A stretch of 64,000 bases of DNA from Thiogranum sp. (GTDB lineage: Bacteria > Pseudomonadota > Gammaproteobacteria > DSM-19610): NCBI GenBank assembly GCA_030148805.1, contig JASBSS010000026.1, positions 124,001 through 188,000 on the forward strand, given 5' to 3'. This document shows, piece by piece, positions 16,506-24,802 of this stretch. The translations under genes were made by a program, and so were the position numbers. The notes below the pieces were generated by a model. It was given only the letters and a program-made list of their open reading frames with translations. It was not told the origin of the DNA and searched no databases. Position 1 is the first letter of the stretch. Each line of letters opens with the position of its first letter.

Positions 16506-17600
16506 TCAGGCGGCGAACTCCTCGATCCTGACCGGCAGGCGGCGCGAACCCCATGCGCCCGGCGCGCGCTCATAGACGCCGGGACAGGGTGCGCCGCAGT
16601 GGCGACAGCGGCCGTTGGCGTCCAGCGACCAGTCACTCAGGACGTACCAGTCGCGACCGATCAGTTTTTTACCGCATTGGTGACACCAGGTGCTGGAGCC
16701 CAGCGGATCGTGCACGTTACCCGTGTAGACGTAGCGGATGCCGCCAGCCCGGGCGATGGTGCGTGCCCGCGCGAGCGTCGCGGCCGGGGTGGGAGGCAGG
16801 TCGCGCATTTTCCAGTCGGGATGAAAGGCGCTGAAATGCAGCGGCACGTCGGGACCCAGGTGCGCGACGATCCAGCGGCTCAGGGCCTCGATTTCCGGCG
16901 TCGAGTCGTTTCTGCCCGGTATCAGCAACGTGGTTATCTCCAGCCAGACAGCGGTGTCATGTCTGAGGTATTCCAAGGTCTCCAGCACCGGCGCCAGTTG
17001 GCCGCCGGTGACCTTGCGATAGAAGTCCGCGCTGAAGGCCTTGAGATCAATATTGGCGGCGTCCATGTGCCGGTAGAACTCGCGCCGCGGGCGGGCGCAG
17101 ACATACCCGGCGCTCACCGCCACGGACTTCAGGCCCTGTTGGCGACAGGCGGCGGCGACGTCGATAGCGTATTCGTGGAAGATGACCGGGTCGTTGTAGG
17201 TGAAGGCAACGCTACGGCAGCCCAGCGCGCGTGCCGCCCGGGCGATCTGCTCGGGAGCGGCCGCGTTGGCCAGCGTGGCGAGTTCCCGCGACTTGCTGAT
17301 GTCCCAATTCTGGCAGAATTTACACGCCAGGTTGCAACCGGCCGTGCCGAAAGACAGAACCGGCGTTCCCGGCAGGAAATGATTCAACGGTTTTTTTTCG
17401 ATGGGGTCGACGCAAAATCCGCTGGAGCGGCCATAGGTGGTGAGTACCAGGCGCCCGTCCAGGTGCTGGCGCACGAAACACAAGCCGCGCTGACCTTCGT
17501 GGAGCTTGCAAAAGCGCGGACACAGGTCGCATTGCAGACGGCCGTCGTCCAGGCGGTGCCAATGGCGTCCATCCACGAGGCTCGCGTCGTCGGCCGGCAT
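16506..17600 (-). CDS. amrS: AmmeMemoRadiSam-system radical SAM protein
   Basis: 364 aa. The radical-SAM cluster motif is CNLACKFC (Cys89, Cys93, Cys96). Extra Cys pairs sit at the N-terminus (CDLCPRFCK, CFV) and at the C-terminus (CHQCGKK and CRHCGAPC), probably binding zinc or another cluster. This arrangement, with PIEKKPLNHFLPGT before the cluster, is diagnostic for AmrS. AmrS genes usually travel with MEMO and AMMECR1 domain genes; none is visible here. The reaction is unknown. It is followed upstream by a short coiled-coil gene in the same orientation. Confidence 0.85.
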   Translation of the reverse strand: MPADDASLVDGRHWHRLDDGRLQCDLCPRFCKLHEGQRGLCFVRQHLDGRLVLTTYGRSSGFCVDPIEKKPLNHFLPGTPVLSFGTAGCNLACKFCQNWDISKSRELATLANAAAPEQIARAARALGCRSVAFTYNDPVIFHEYAIDVAAACRQQGLKSVAVSAGYVCARPRREFYRHMDAANIDLKAFSADFYRKVTGGQLAPVLETLEYLRHDTAVWLEITTLLIPGRNDSTPEIEALSRWIVAHLGPDVPLHFSAFHPDWKMRDLPPTPAATLARARTIARAGGIRYVYTGNVHDPLGSSTWCHQCGKKLIGRDWYVLSDWSLDANGRCRHCGAPCPGVYERAPGAWGSRRLPVRIEEFAA

Positions 17601-17624
17601 GCGGCGTAACCCTCACCGGCCCGC

Positions 17625-18023
17625 TCAGGCCCGATTTTCGCCGGCCGATTGGATGTCGGTGACCTCGGCGGTCTTGCCCGGGGCGACGGTCTGCGTCTGG
17701 TTGCGGTTCCAGCCGCCGAGCAACAGCTGGTCGACTTCCATCTCCGCTTCCAGCCAATCCTGTTGCGGATCGCCGCCGACAAAGCCCCGCCGCTCAGCGC
17801 GCAGATAGGCACACTGTTCGACCAGCCGGCGCCGGGCGTCGATGTCGGTGATCGGACCGAGCTGGCGGGCTTCAGCGCTGTCGATTCTGGAGCGCAGTTT
17901 CTCGCTGGCCTTCTCCAGCGCGCTTTCCAGGCGTCGCTCGAAGCGGGTTTCCAGCTTGGTCAACTGCTTGCGCAGACCTTCGAGTTCTTCCGCCAGGACT
18001 TTGAGTGAAAGTTTTTCCGCCAT
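17625..18023 (-). CDS. Coiled-coil protein with DUF2934-like segment
   Basis: 132 aa, cytoplasmic. Residues about 5-50 form a charged coiled coil rich in Glu, Lys, Arg and Leu. Residues about 70-95 (CAYLRAERRGFVGGDPQQDWLEAEMEV) resemble the DUF2934 motif, in which a Gly-rich turn precedes DWLxAE. The C-terminus is polar and probably disordered. It lies 24 bp upstream of amrS in the same direction and may share its transcript. No function is known. Confidence 0.55.
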   Translation of the reverse strand: MAEKLSLKVLAEELEGLRKQLTKLETRFERRLESALEKASEKLRSRIDSAEARQLGPITDIDARRRLVEQCAYLRAERRGFVGGDPQQDWLEAEMEVDQLLLGGWNRNQTQTVAPGKTAEVTDIQSAGENRA

Positions 18024-18139
18024 GAGTTTTATCCTCCCCGGATAGTCACAGTGGCAGCCGTGGCCGTACCCCGGCCGATCGCTCCGGTCGTCAATATGTC
18101 GCCGTCGAGCAGACTCGCCAACAGCGACCCCGTCTCCTA

Positions 18140-18239
18140 TTGACTATAGTATCAACCGCGGCTTGCTGCACACGTCACAGGGCGCCTCCAGGTCGGCGCC
18201 GCGGCTGTTCCCTTCTGGGGCCAAGTATAGTATTGATAG
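18140..18239. promoter_or_regulatory. Two related TATAGTAT elements before an outer-membrane gene
   Basis: TTGACTATAGTATCAA (18140-18155) is an inverted-repeat-like element. A second element, TATAGTATTGATAG, lies at 18226-18239. Both contain TATAGTAT, the second flanked by TTGATAG. They sit in a GC-rich region 70-165 bp before the TTG at 18306. They may be tandem -10 boxes or regulator sites. Confidence 0.35.
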
Positions 18240-18305
18240 TCCGGGATAGGAGTACTCCCTGCCGCGGTCGCCCCCTGGCTCCGCAGGCCATGACCGGACT
18301 GGCTT

Positions 18306-19310
18306 TTGAGAACAGCGTTTACACTGTTATTGTCGACTGCGTGTGTTTTAGGAGTGGGAACCGCCATCTTGCCGGCCGCCGCCGCGGACGCGCAAGCGCT
18401 GACGGCGGATCGGGTGCAGCGCAGACTCTCGGTAAACCTCAACAACGCCGCCCAATGGATAGACTCCTTCTTCGACGACGAGCGTTTCACCGCAGAGGAC
18501 GCCAGCAGCAAGCTGCGTCTGGGTCAGGCCGTGTTTCTGGAAGCGGGTGACAACCCGCAGCTCAAGACCAACGCGAATCTGTCCCTGAACGTGCCACGCA
18601 CGGAGAAAAAACTGCGGGTGTTCATCGGCGGGGAGGACGATACCAACAAGGCCTCCGGCGTTCTCCCCGACAGTGTCATAGAGACCGACAATGGCGGTTC
18701 CGCCGCCGGTATTCAATTTTTCGCCAAGGCCACGGAGCACCAGAATCTGAGTTTTTCCACCGGGGTGAAGGTCTCCAGTGCGGAGCTGTTCGCCGGCCCG
18801 CGTTACCGTCACACCTTCCGCTATCAGAACTGGCAGACGCGCTTCACCCAGGAGGTGCGCTGGTTCACCCGGCGCGGGTGGGAATCGCGCACCCGGCTCG
18901 ATTACGAGCGCCTGGCTGGCGACGATCTGTTTTTTCGCCAAGCGCTCGACGGCCGCTGGAGGGAAGAGGATCCGGGGTATCAGTACGAATTTCGCACCAG
19001 CCTGATCCAGGCCTTGCGCCGGCGCAAGGCGATCGAGTACCAGTGGGCGAATCTGTTTCGCACCCATCCACACAACCGCCTGGAGAGTACGGTGGTGCGG
19101 GTGCGCTACCGGCAGAATTTTTGGCGCAAATGGCTTTTTTACGAAATGAACCCCCAGATAGCGATGCGCAACGACCAGGATTTCAAGCCCAAGCCCGGTA
19201 TCGTGCTGCGCATCGAGGTGGTACTGGGCGGGCGACAGTATCTGGCGTCACATCACAGCCGGGCCGAAAGTGCGCTGGCCGACACCGGGACCTTGCCGGT
19301 TCTCCCCTAG
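18306..19310 (+). CDS. Predicted outer-membrane beta-barrel protein, unknown family
   Basis: 334 aa. The N-terminus is a Sec signal peptide (hydrophobic core, then ILPAAAADA). The rest has alternating-residue beta strands with aromatic girdles (YRHTFRYQNWQTRFTQEVRWFTRRGW, YEFRTSLIQAL, VVRVRYRQNFWRKWLFYEMNP), typical of an outer-membrane barrel. The best start is TTG at 18306, as no ATG in this frame precedes the signal peptide, and the ribosome site is weak. Its stop shares the tetranucleotide CTAG with the convergent gene's stop. I do not recognise the family. Confidence 0.6.
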   Translation: MRTAFTLLLSTACVLGVGTAILPAAAADAQALTADRVQRRLSVNLNNAAQWIDSFFDDERFTAEDASSKLRLGQAVFLEAGDNPQLKTNANLSLNVPRTEKKLRVFIGGEDDTNKASGVLPDSVIETDNGGSAAGIQFFAKATEHQNLSFSTGVKVSSAELFAGPRYRHTFRYQNWQTRFTQEVRWFTRRGWESRTRLDYERLAGDDLFFRQALDGRWREEDPGYQYEFRTSLIQALRRRKAIEYQWANLFRTHPHNRLESTVVRVRYRQNFWRKWLFYEMNPQIAMRNDQDFKPKPGIVLRIEVVLGGRQYLASHHSRAESALADTGTLPVLP

Positions 19311-19687
19311 CCGCGGTTGAGGGCGCTGACGGCGGCGAATAGTTCCTCTTCCGGTATCGGGAAAGCGAAGGTGCGGTAGAAGCTGCGGGTCGCCAGCAGT
19401 CGCTGCAGCTGATGTTGGTATTCCTTTTCGTAGAAGACCACCACCTGGGTGTCGGCAAGGCGCTCCACCACTGACATCATGGATTCCAATGAGCTGGTGC
19501 GGTCGCGGAAATCCGACTGAAAATTGAACTCGGCGACGATGACCCGCGGTCGCTGGCGTTTGATGGTGGCCATGGCCTTGCGCATGCGCGTCTCCACCAA
19601 CACCTCGAAGCCGGCCTTTTCGTACAAAGGCCGGAAGTTGGGATAGCCGCCGATTTCCACGATAGACAACAAGCTGGGTTTGCGCAT
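19307..19687 (-). CDS. Conserved hypothetical, receiver-like fold
   Basis: 126 aa. The alternation of hydrophobic strands and helices (LLSIVEIGGYPNF, FEVLVETRMRKAMATIKRQRPRVIVAEF, TQVVVFYEKEY, FAFPIPEEELFAAV) resembles a CheY-like receiver. The place of the phosphoacceptor reads VIVAEFNFQ, with no Asp at the strand end, so it would be a pseudo-receiver. It overlaps the convergent outer-membrane gene by four bases at the stops. Function unknown. Confidence 0.5.
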   Translation of the reverse strand: MRKPSLLSIVEIGGYPNFRPLYEKAGFEVLVETRMRKAMATIKRQRPRVIVAEFNFQSDFRDRTSSLESMMSVVERLADTQVVVFYEKEYQHQLQRLLATRSFYRTFAFPIPEEELFAAVSALNRG

Positions 19688-19768
19688 CGCGGTATTCTAA
19701 CCGATTCTCAAGTATTTGGCCGAGTTACCACTATAAGAGGGAGATACCTACCGGCAGACGGAGGGGCG

Positions 19769-20551
19769 ATGTTCGCGGGCGGTTTTTTCAGGCAGATACG
19801 CATACTCTTGTTGCTACTGACGCTGTTCGCGGTCGCCCTGAATGCCTGGTTGACCCACTGGCGCAGCACCTCCTGGGAGCGCAGTCTGTGGATGGCGGTC
19901 TACCCTATTAACGGCGACGGCAGTCAGGCCACGCAACGCTACATCGACAGCCTCACGACGGGGGACTTCGGCGATATCGAAACGTTTCTCGCCGCCGAGG
20001 CCCACCGCTACGGGGTGACGATCGCCGAGCCGGTGACCGTCCGCCTGGCGATCCAGGTGCGCGATTTGCCGCCGCCCCCACCGGCCGACGGGGCCACCCT
20101 GGCGATCATGCTGTGGAGCCTGAAGCTGCGTTACTGGGCTTACCGGCACGACGCCTATGCCGGGCCAAGCCCCGATATCCGGATGTTTGTGGTCTATCAC
20201 GACCCCCGGCTCAACGATCGTTTGCGCCATTCGTTGGGTCTGCAGAAAGGGATGATCGGCGTGGTCAACGCCTTCGCCAGCCGCCCCTTGGCGGCGCGCA
20301 ATAATGTGGTGATCACCCACGAGTTGCTGCACACCGTGGGTGCTACCGACAAGTACGACCCGGCCAACAACCAGCCCTTGTTTCCCCAGGGCTATGCCGA
20401 GCCGCGACGACAGCCCCTGTATCCGCAGCGGTTGGCCGAAATCATGGGCGGCCGGATACCCTTGTCCCCCCGGCGCGCCGTCATGCCAAAATCGCTGCAA
20501 GCGGCGGCGATCGGTCGCCAGAGCGCACGGGAAATCCGCTGGATCGATTGA
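19769..20551 (+). CDS. Membrane-anchored metzincin-like zinc metalloprotease homologue
   Basis: 260 aa. An N-terminal hydrophobic helix (about 10-28) anchors the protein with the rest outside. The key motif is HELLHTVGATD (184-194), i.e. HExxHxxGxxD, the zinc-binding pattern of metzincin proteases in which Asp replaces the third His, as in snapalysins. A Met follows at 226 in LAEIMGG, where a Met-turn is expected. This is consistent with an active periplasmic metalloprotease. The substrate is unknown and the rest of the protein matches no family I know. Confidence 0.55.
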   Translation: MFAGGFFRQIRILLLLLTLFAVALNAWLTHWRSTSWERSLWMAVYPINGDGSQATQRYIDSLTTGDFGDIETFLAAEAHRYGVTIAEPVTVRLAIQVRDLPPPPPADGATLAIMLWSLKLRYWAYRHDAYAGPSPDIRMFVVYHDPRLNDRLRHSLGLQKGMIGVVNAFASRPLAARNNVVITHELLHTVGATDKYDPANNQPLFPQGYAEPRRQPLYPQRLAEIMGGRIPLSPRRAVMPKSLQAAAIGRQSAREIRWID

Positions 20552-20654
20552 TTCGGGTGCCGCCGCAGGCGGCAAGCTCAACAATCCTCGGTGTTTAAAC
20601 GGCCGCTTTTCCAGTAACGTATACCCGTTTGAAAACCGAGTTTCCGAGGGAAGG

Positions 20655-21335
20655 ATGACAGATTATCGGCCCGGGGTGCGCGAGGCCCATCTGCTGCGAA
20701 AAAAAGACAACCCCTTGTTTCCTCCGGCCTCACGCGACGTCAGCAACGAGGCGCTGGCCGGCGCGCGGCTGGACGATGGACAGGACCTGGACCGGTTCAT
20801 GCAGTCCTTCCAGACCCTGGTGCAACGCGCCGTGGCGTTGCCGCCGAACGCGCCCAGCGAAACAGTGCTGGAAATCAAGGAACAGCTCGACCACAGCTAC
20901 CAGATGGCCTGTGCCCTGCCCGGCGATCAATCGCATATCAAGCAGGCCATAGGCAAATTGCTGGTGGTGATCATGAACGCGGTGCGCGCCGGTATCGGCG
21001 AGGACGCCTACGCAGCGCGCCAGCTCGAGGAGGAAGTGCTGGCGCGCGAAGCGCACTTCGCGCTCCAGGAACTGCCGCTGGTGGCCGCGTTGACTCACGC
21101 GGATTCGCCCATCGCCGAAGACGAGTTGGTGCCTTCGTTGCTCAGCGAAGAGGATGCCCGCCTTGAGCGGACCCTGGCCTTGTTTGACGCCGAGCAGCTC
21201 GACCTGCTGTGCCGGGATGCGCGGCAATGGTTGCAGCGCGCGGATCCCGAACGCGAGCTGGATGATGCCTGGCGACGCCTGGCCTTGATCCAGGCCCATT
21301 ACCAGCGGGTGCGGATACAATCCGATGTCAACTGA
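20655..21335 (+). CDS. Conserved hypothetical protein
   Basis: 226 aa from the ATG at 20655, which follows GAGGGAAGG. The protein is helical, charged and without membrane segments; its C-terminus (LDDAWRRLALIQAHYQRVRIQSDVN) is amphipathic. It ends 13 bp before the fpr start, so the two are likely co-transcribed. No domain is recognised. Confidence 0.6.
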   Translation: MTDYRPGVREAHLLRKKDNPLFPPASRDVSNEALAGARLDDGQDLDRFMQSFQTLVQRAVALPPNAPSETVLEIKEQLDHSYQMACALPGDQSHIKQAIGKLLVVIMNAVRAGIGEDAYAARQLEEEVLAREAHFALQELPLVAALTHADSPIAEDELVPSLLSEEDARLERTLALFDAEQLDLLCRDARQWLQRADPERELDDAWRRLALIQAHYQRVRIQSDVN

Positions 21336-21348
21336 GAAAGGAACAGCC

Positions 21349-22113
21349 ATGACCCAAGGGGCGATCGATCGCAAGCGTTGGTGCCAGGGCCAGGTGCGTG
21401 AACTCCATGCCTGGACTGACAAACTGTTTTCCGTGCGGGTGGACGCCGCGGTGCAGCCGTTCAAGGCCGGACAGTTCACCAAGATCGGGTTGTTCATTGA
21501 CGGCCAACTGGTCTCGCGTCCTTACTCCTATGTCAACGCGCCGACGCAAACGCCGTTGGAATTCTATTTTGTCACCGTTCCCGACGGTCCGCTGACCAGC
21601 CGCCTGGTGCGGCTGGTGCCAGGCGATCCCATCGAGGTCATGAGCAAGGCATCCGGTTTTCTAACCCTGGACGAAGTGCCGCAGGCCTCGCAGTTGCTGC
21701 TCTTGTCCACCGGCACCGCGATCGGGCCTTTCCTGTCGATCTTGAAAACCGACCAGCCTTGGCAGCGGTTCGAGCGTGTCGTGTTGGTTCATGCGGTTCG
21801 CCTGGCCGAGGAGCTGAGTTTTGCCGAAACTATCTCCAGCCTGCGCGCGGACCATCCGGCCCAGTTCGATTTTGTACCGGTGGTCAGTCGGGAGGATACC
21901 GACTTCGCCTTTCGCGCCCGCATTCCGGCTCTGATCGCGGACGGCCGGCTGGAAGCGCGCCTGGGGCTGAGTATCGACGCGCACACCACCCAGGTGATGA
22001 TTTGCGGCAATCCGGAGATGGTGAAAGCCACCACTGCCACCCTGGAGGCGCGCGGGCTGAAGCGCAATCGCCGCCGTGAGCCAGGACAGATTTCCGTGGA
22101 GAACTATTGGTAG
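21349..22113 (+). CDS. fpr: Ferredoxin/flavodoxin-NADP+ reductase
   Basis: 254 aa, close to E. coli Fpr. FAD binding is shown by SRPYSYVNAP, NADP binding by STGTAIGPFLSIL, and the C-terminal aromatic end VENYW is characteristic. It transfers electrons between NADPH and ferredoxin or flavodoxin for Fe-S and radical-SAM enzymes. The ATG at 21349 has AAGGA 8 nt upstream; an in-frame earlier ATG at 21325 overlaps the preceding gene and is less likely. Confidence 0.92.
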   Translation: MTQGAIDRKRWCQGQVRELHAWTDKLFSVRVDAAVQPFKAGQFTKIGLFIDGQLVSRPYSYVNAPTQTPLEFYFVTVPDGPLTSRLVRLVPGDPIEVMSKASGFLTLDEVPQASQLLLLSTGTAIGPFLSILKTDQPWQRFERVVLVHAVRLAEELSFAETISSLRADHPAQFDFVPVVSREDTDFAFRARIPALIADGRLEARLGLSIDAHTTQVMICGNPEMVKATTATLEARGLKRNRRREPGQISVENYW

Positions 22114-22229
22114 GCCGTTTTGTCTCCCCCGCGCTAGACCGTATACTATAGCGGCCGACGGTGCCGCGGCAGCGCGCGGTCGATCCAAAAAAATTGTTTT
22201 TATTCAATGGATAATGAATTTTTTCTAAA

Positions 22230-23363
22230 ATGCGACATAAAAACAATTCGGGGGATCGCCGCACCTATACCGAGCGTCGCCGGCGTGCCGACCGGCGGGC
22301 TCCGCCCGCGCCTTCCGCCCCGGGTTTCCGTTATCCCAGCTGGCAAGAGCAACGCGTACAGTATCTGACGCGCTATATTTTTCTCCTGCTGGGCGTCTTG
22401 TTTTTCAATTTCGTCGTGGGTATCGAACCGGCACATTGGTCGCCGGCTGCGCTCAACACGGCCTTTGCCATCTATTTGCTGTTCAATACCCTGTCGTTTC
22501 TGCACGCCCGTCGGTATCCTATCCACCATCGGCGGTTCTATCTCGCCATGTGGGTGGATATCGTCATCACCACCATCAGTGTGTTGAACGATCCCTACGC
22601 GATCCCTCCCTCATTGTTGGTATTCATCATGGTCGTGCTGGGAAACGGCATGCGTTATGGCATGCGGCTGTTCGCCATCGCGCTGGTGGGGAGTTTCATA
22701 GCCACCATGCTGGTGTTGTCGACGCGTTACGCCTTGAGCGGCGCTGAAGTGTCGCCGGGCCTGTTGTTTCTCAATGTGTTCGGCGGCATTATTCTGGTAT
22801 ACGCCTATATCCTGATGGGGCGCATCGAGCGCAGCCGGCAAGAGCTCGAGCGTCATAGTAACCTCGACACCCTGACCGGACTGCTCAACCGTCGCGCTCT
22901 CTATGAGATTGCCGCGACGCTGTTTCAGCGCCAGCGGCGCACCCGCTCCACTTTCACCATGCTGTTTGCCGATCTCGATAAATTCAAGGCGGTCAACGAT
23001 CAGCACGGCCATTCCGCCGGCGACCGGGTATTGAAGGCTTTCGCCGATATACTGCGCCAGACCATCCGCAGCACCGACGTGGCGGCCCGCTTCGGTGGGG
23101 ATGAGTTCGTCGTGCTGCTTGAAGACACCAGTTTGCAGGAGGCCGAGGTGGCCGCGCGGCGTATCCAGGAAATGGTCGGGGTGTGGACCCGGGAACAGGG
23201 GGTCGACTTCAGCGTCAGTTTCGGTCTTGGCGAGGCGCCTACCCACGGTGAAAATTTCGCCGCGCTGCTCGAACGCGTGGATCAGGCCATGTATGATTCG
23301 AAAATCCGGCACGCCGGAGGGGGGCTGGCCTATGCCCTGCCGACTTCTGCGTCATCCGGCTGA
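22230..23363 (+). CDS. Membrane-bound diguanylate cyclase (GGDEF)
   Basis: 377 aa. A strongly basic N-terminus (TERRRRADRR) precedes about six hydrophobic helices (residues about 45-190, MASE-like). A short coiled coil and a GGDEF domain follow. The active site RFGGDEF is intact, and RSTD lies five residues before it, so feedback inhibition by c-di-GMP is likely. Metal-binding FADLDKFK is also present. It makes c-di-GMP from two GTP at the inner membrane. Confidence 0.9.
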   Translation: MRHKNNSGDRRTYTERRRRADRRAPPAPSAPGFRYPSWQEQRVQYLTRYIFLLLGVLFFNFVVGIEPAHWSPAALNTAFAIYLLFNTLSFLHARRYPIHHRRFYLAMWVDIVITTISVLNDPYAIPPSLLVFIMVVLGNGMRYGMRLFAIALVGSFIATMLVLSTRYALSGAEVSPGLLFLNVFGGIILVYAYILMGRIERSRQELERHSNLDTLTGLLNRRALYEIAATLFQRQRRTRSTFTMLFADLDKFKAVNDQHGHSAGDRVLKAFADILRQTIRSTDVAARFGGDEFVVLLEDTSLQEAEVAARRIQEMVGVWTREQGVDFSVSFGLGEAPTHGENFAALLERVDQAMYDSKIRHAGGGLAYALPTSASSG

Positions 23364-23393
23364 CAATCCCGTTCCCAACCAAGTAACGATTCG

Positions 23394-24800
23394 ATGATGG
23401 AAGAACAAGTTGATGTCGCCGTGATCGGCGCCGGTAGCGCCGACCTGTACGCTTATGCCCAGGTCAAGCGGAAAACGGACAGTTGCGTGCTGATCGATGG
23501 TGGCGAACTCGGCACCACTTGCGCGCGCGTCGGCTGCATGCCTTCCAAGGCCCTCATCCAGGTGGCGGAGGATCTGCATCGCCGCGCCCTGTTCGCGCGT
23601 GAAGGCATCGACGGCGGCGACCAACTGAAGGTCAATGGCGCCGACGTCATGGAGCACGTACAGGATTTGCGGGATATCTTCGTCGACAAAGTGCTCTCGA
23701 CCAGCACCGACGAAATGGGCGACGAGTTCATCGCCGCGCACGCGCGTTTTCTCGAGCCCGGCCTGCTGCTGGCGGGCGAGCGGCGGATTCGGGCGCGTCG
23801 CATCGTGATCGCCGTGGGAACCTCGCCCCTGGTGCCGCCGGCGTGGAAGCCATTCGGCGAGCGGGTGCTGACCACCGATGAACTCTTCGAGCTCGAAGAG
23901 TTGCCGCAAAGCATTGCGGTGGTCGGGCTCGGCGTGATCGGGCTGGAGCTGGGCCAGGCGTTGAATCGCCTTGGGGTCCGGGTCACGGGCATCGACCAGC
24001 GCGAGACGATCGGCAATCTCGACGACCCCGAGCTGGCCCAACAGGCCGTGCAGCTGATCGGCAAGGAGATGCCCCTGTGGCTGGGGCAACCGGCCATGGT
24101 CGAAGAAGGCGAGGAAGGACGCCTGCGGGTCACGGCGGGTGACAACCGTGTCGAGGTGGAAAAGGTTCTGGTGGCCATCGGCAGGCGTCCCAATCTCGCG
24201 GCGCTCGATCCGCACAAAGCCGGGATCGAACTCAACCAGGATGGGGTACCGCAGTTCGATCCGAATACCCTGCAGATCGGGGACCTGCCCATATTTCTGG
24301 CCGGTGACGCCAATCTCTATCGCCAGGTGCTGCATGAAGCGGCCGACGAAGGGCGTATCGCCGGGATCAACGCGCTCGCCGACAAGCCCGTGGCCTTTCG
24401 CCGCAAGACGCCGCTGACGATCACCTTCAGCGATCCCAACATCGTCATGCTCGGGCGGCACTACAGCGAACTGGATCTGGCAAACACGGTGATCGGCTCG
24501 GTCTCTTTCGGCCTGCTCGGCCGCGCCCTGATCATGGGGCGGAATCGGGGGCTGCTGCGTCTTTATGCCGACAAGCTCAGTGGCCGGTTGTTGGGTGCGG
24601 GCCTGCTCGCCCCGCACGGCGAGCACCTCGGTCACCTGCTCGCCTGGTGTGTCGAGCAGCGACTGACCCTGCTGCAGATGCTGCGCATGCCCTTCTACCA
24701 CCCCGTGCTCGAGGAGGCGATTCAACCCGTATTGCGCGAGCTGATCGCCGCCTCGGACTGGCACGACGGCCCCTACCCGCCGGACCTCGAAGCGCTCTAG
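23394..24800 (+). CDS. Dihydrolipoamide dehydrogenase-like FAD/NAD disulfide oxidoreductase
   Basis: 468 aa. Class I pyridine nucleotide-disulfide oxidoreductase: FAD site VIGAGSADLYA, redox pair TTCARVGCMPSK (CxxxxC), NAD site VVGLGVIGLELG, second FAD motif FLAGDAN, and C-terminal HPVLEE, the His-Glu dyad that works with the disulfide. It reduces or oxidises a lipoyl or other disulfide. It is not beside any E1/E2 genes, so the partner is unknown. The second Gly of the first FAD motif is Ala-Asp instead of Ala-Gly. The gshA GTG begins 2 bp after its stop, suggesting coupling to glutathione synthesis. Confidence 0.85.
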   Translation: MMEEQVDVAVIGAGSADLYAYAQVKRKTDSCVLIDGGELGTTCARVGCMPSKALIQVAEDLHRRALFAREGIDGGDQLKVNGADVMEHVQDLRDIFVDKVLSTSTDEMGDEFIAAHARFLEPGLLLAGERRIRARRIVIAVGTSPLVPPAWKPFGERVLTTDELFELEELPQSIAVVGLGVIGLELGQALNRLGVRVTGIDQRETIGNLDDPELAQQAVQLIGKEMPLWLGQPAMVEEGEEGRLRVTAGDNRVEVEKVLVAIGRRPNLAALDPHKAGIELNQDGVPQFDPNTLQIGDLPIFLAGDANLYRQVLHEAADEGRIAGINALADKPVAFRRKTPLTITFSDPNIVMLGRHYSELDLANTVIGSVSFGLLGRALIMGRNRGLLRLYADKLSGRLLGAGLLAPHGEHLGHLLAWCVEQRLTLLQMLRMPFYHPVLEEAIQPVLRELIAASDWHDGPYPPDLEAL

Positions 24801-24802
24801 CG

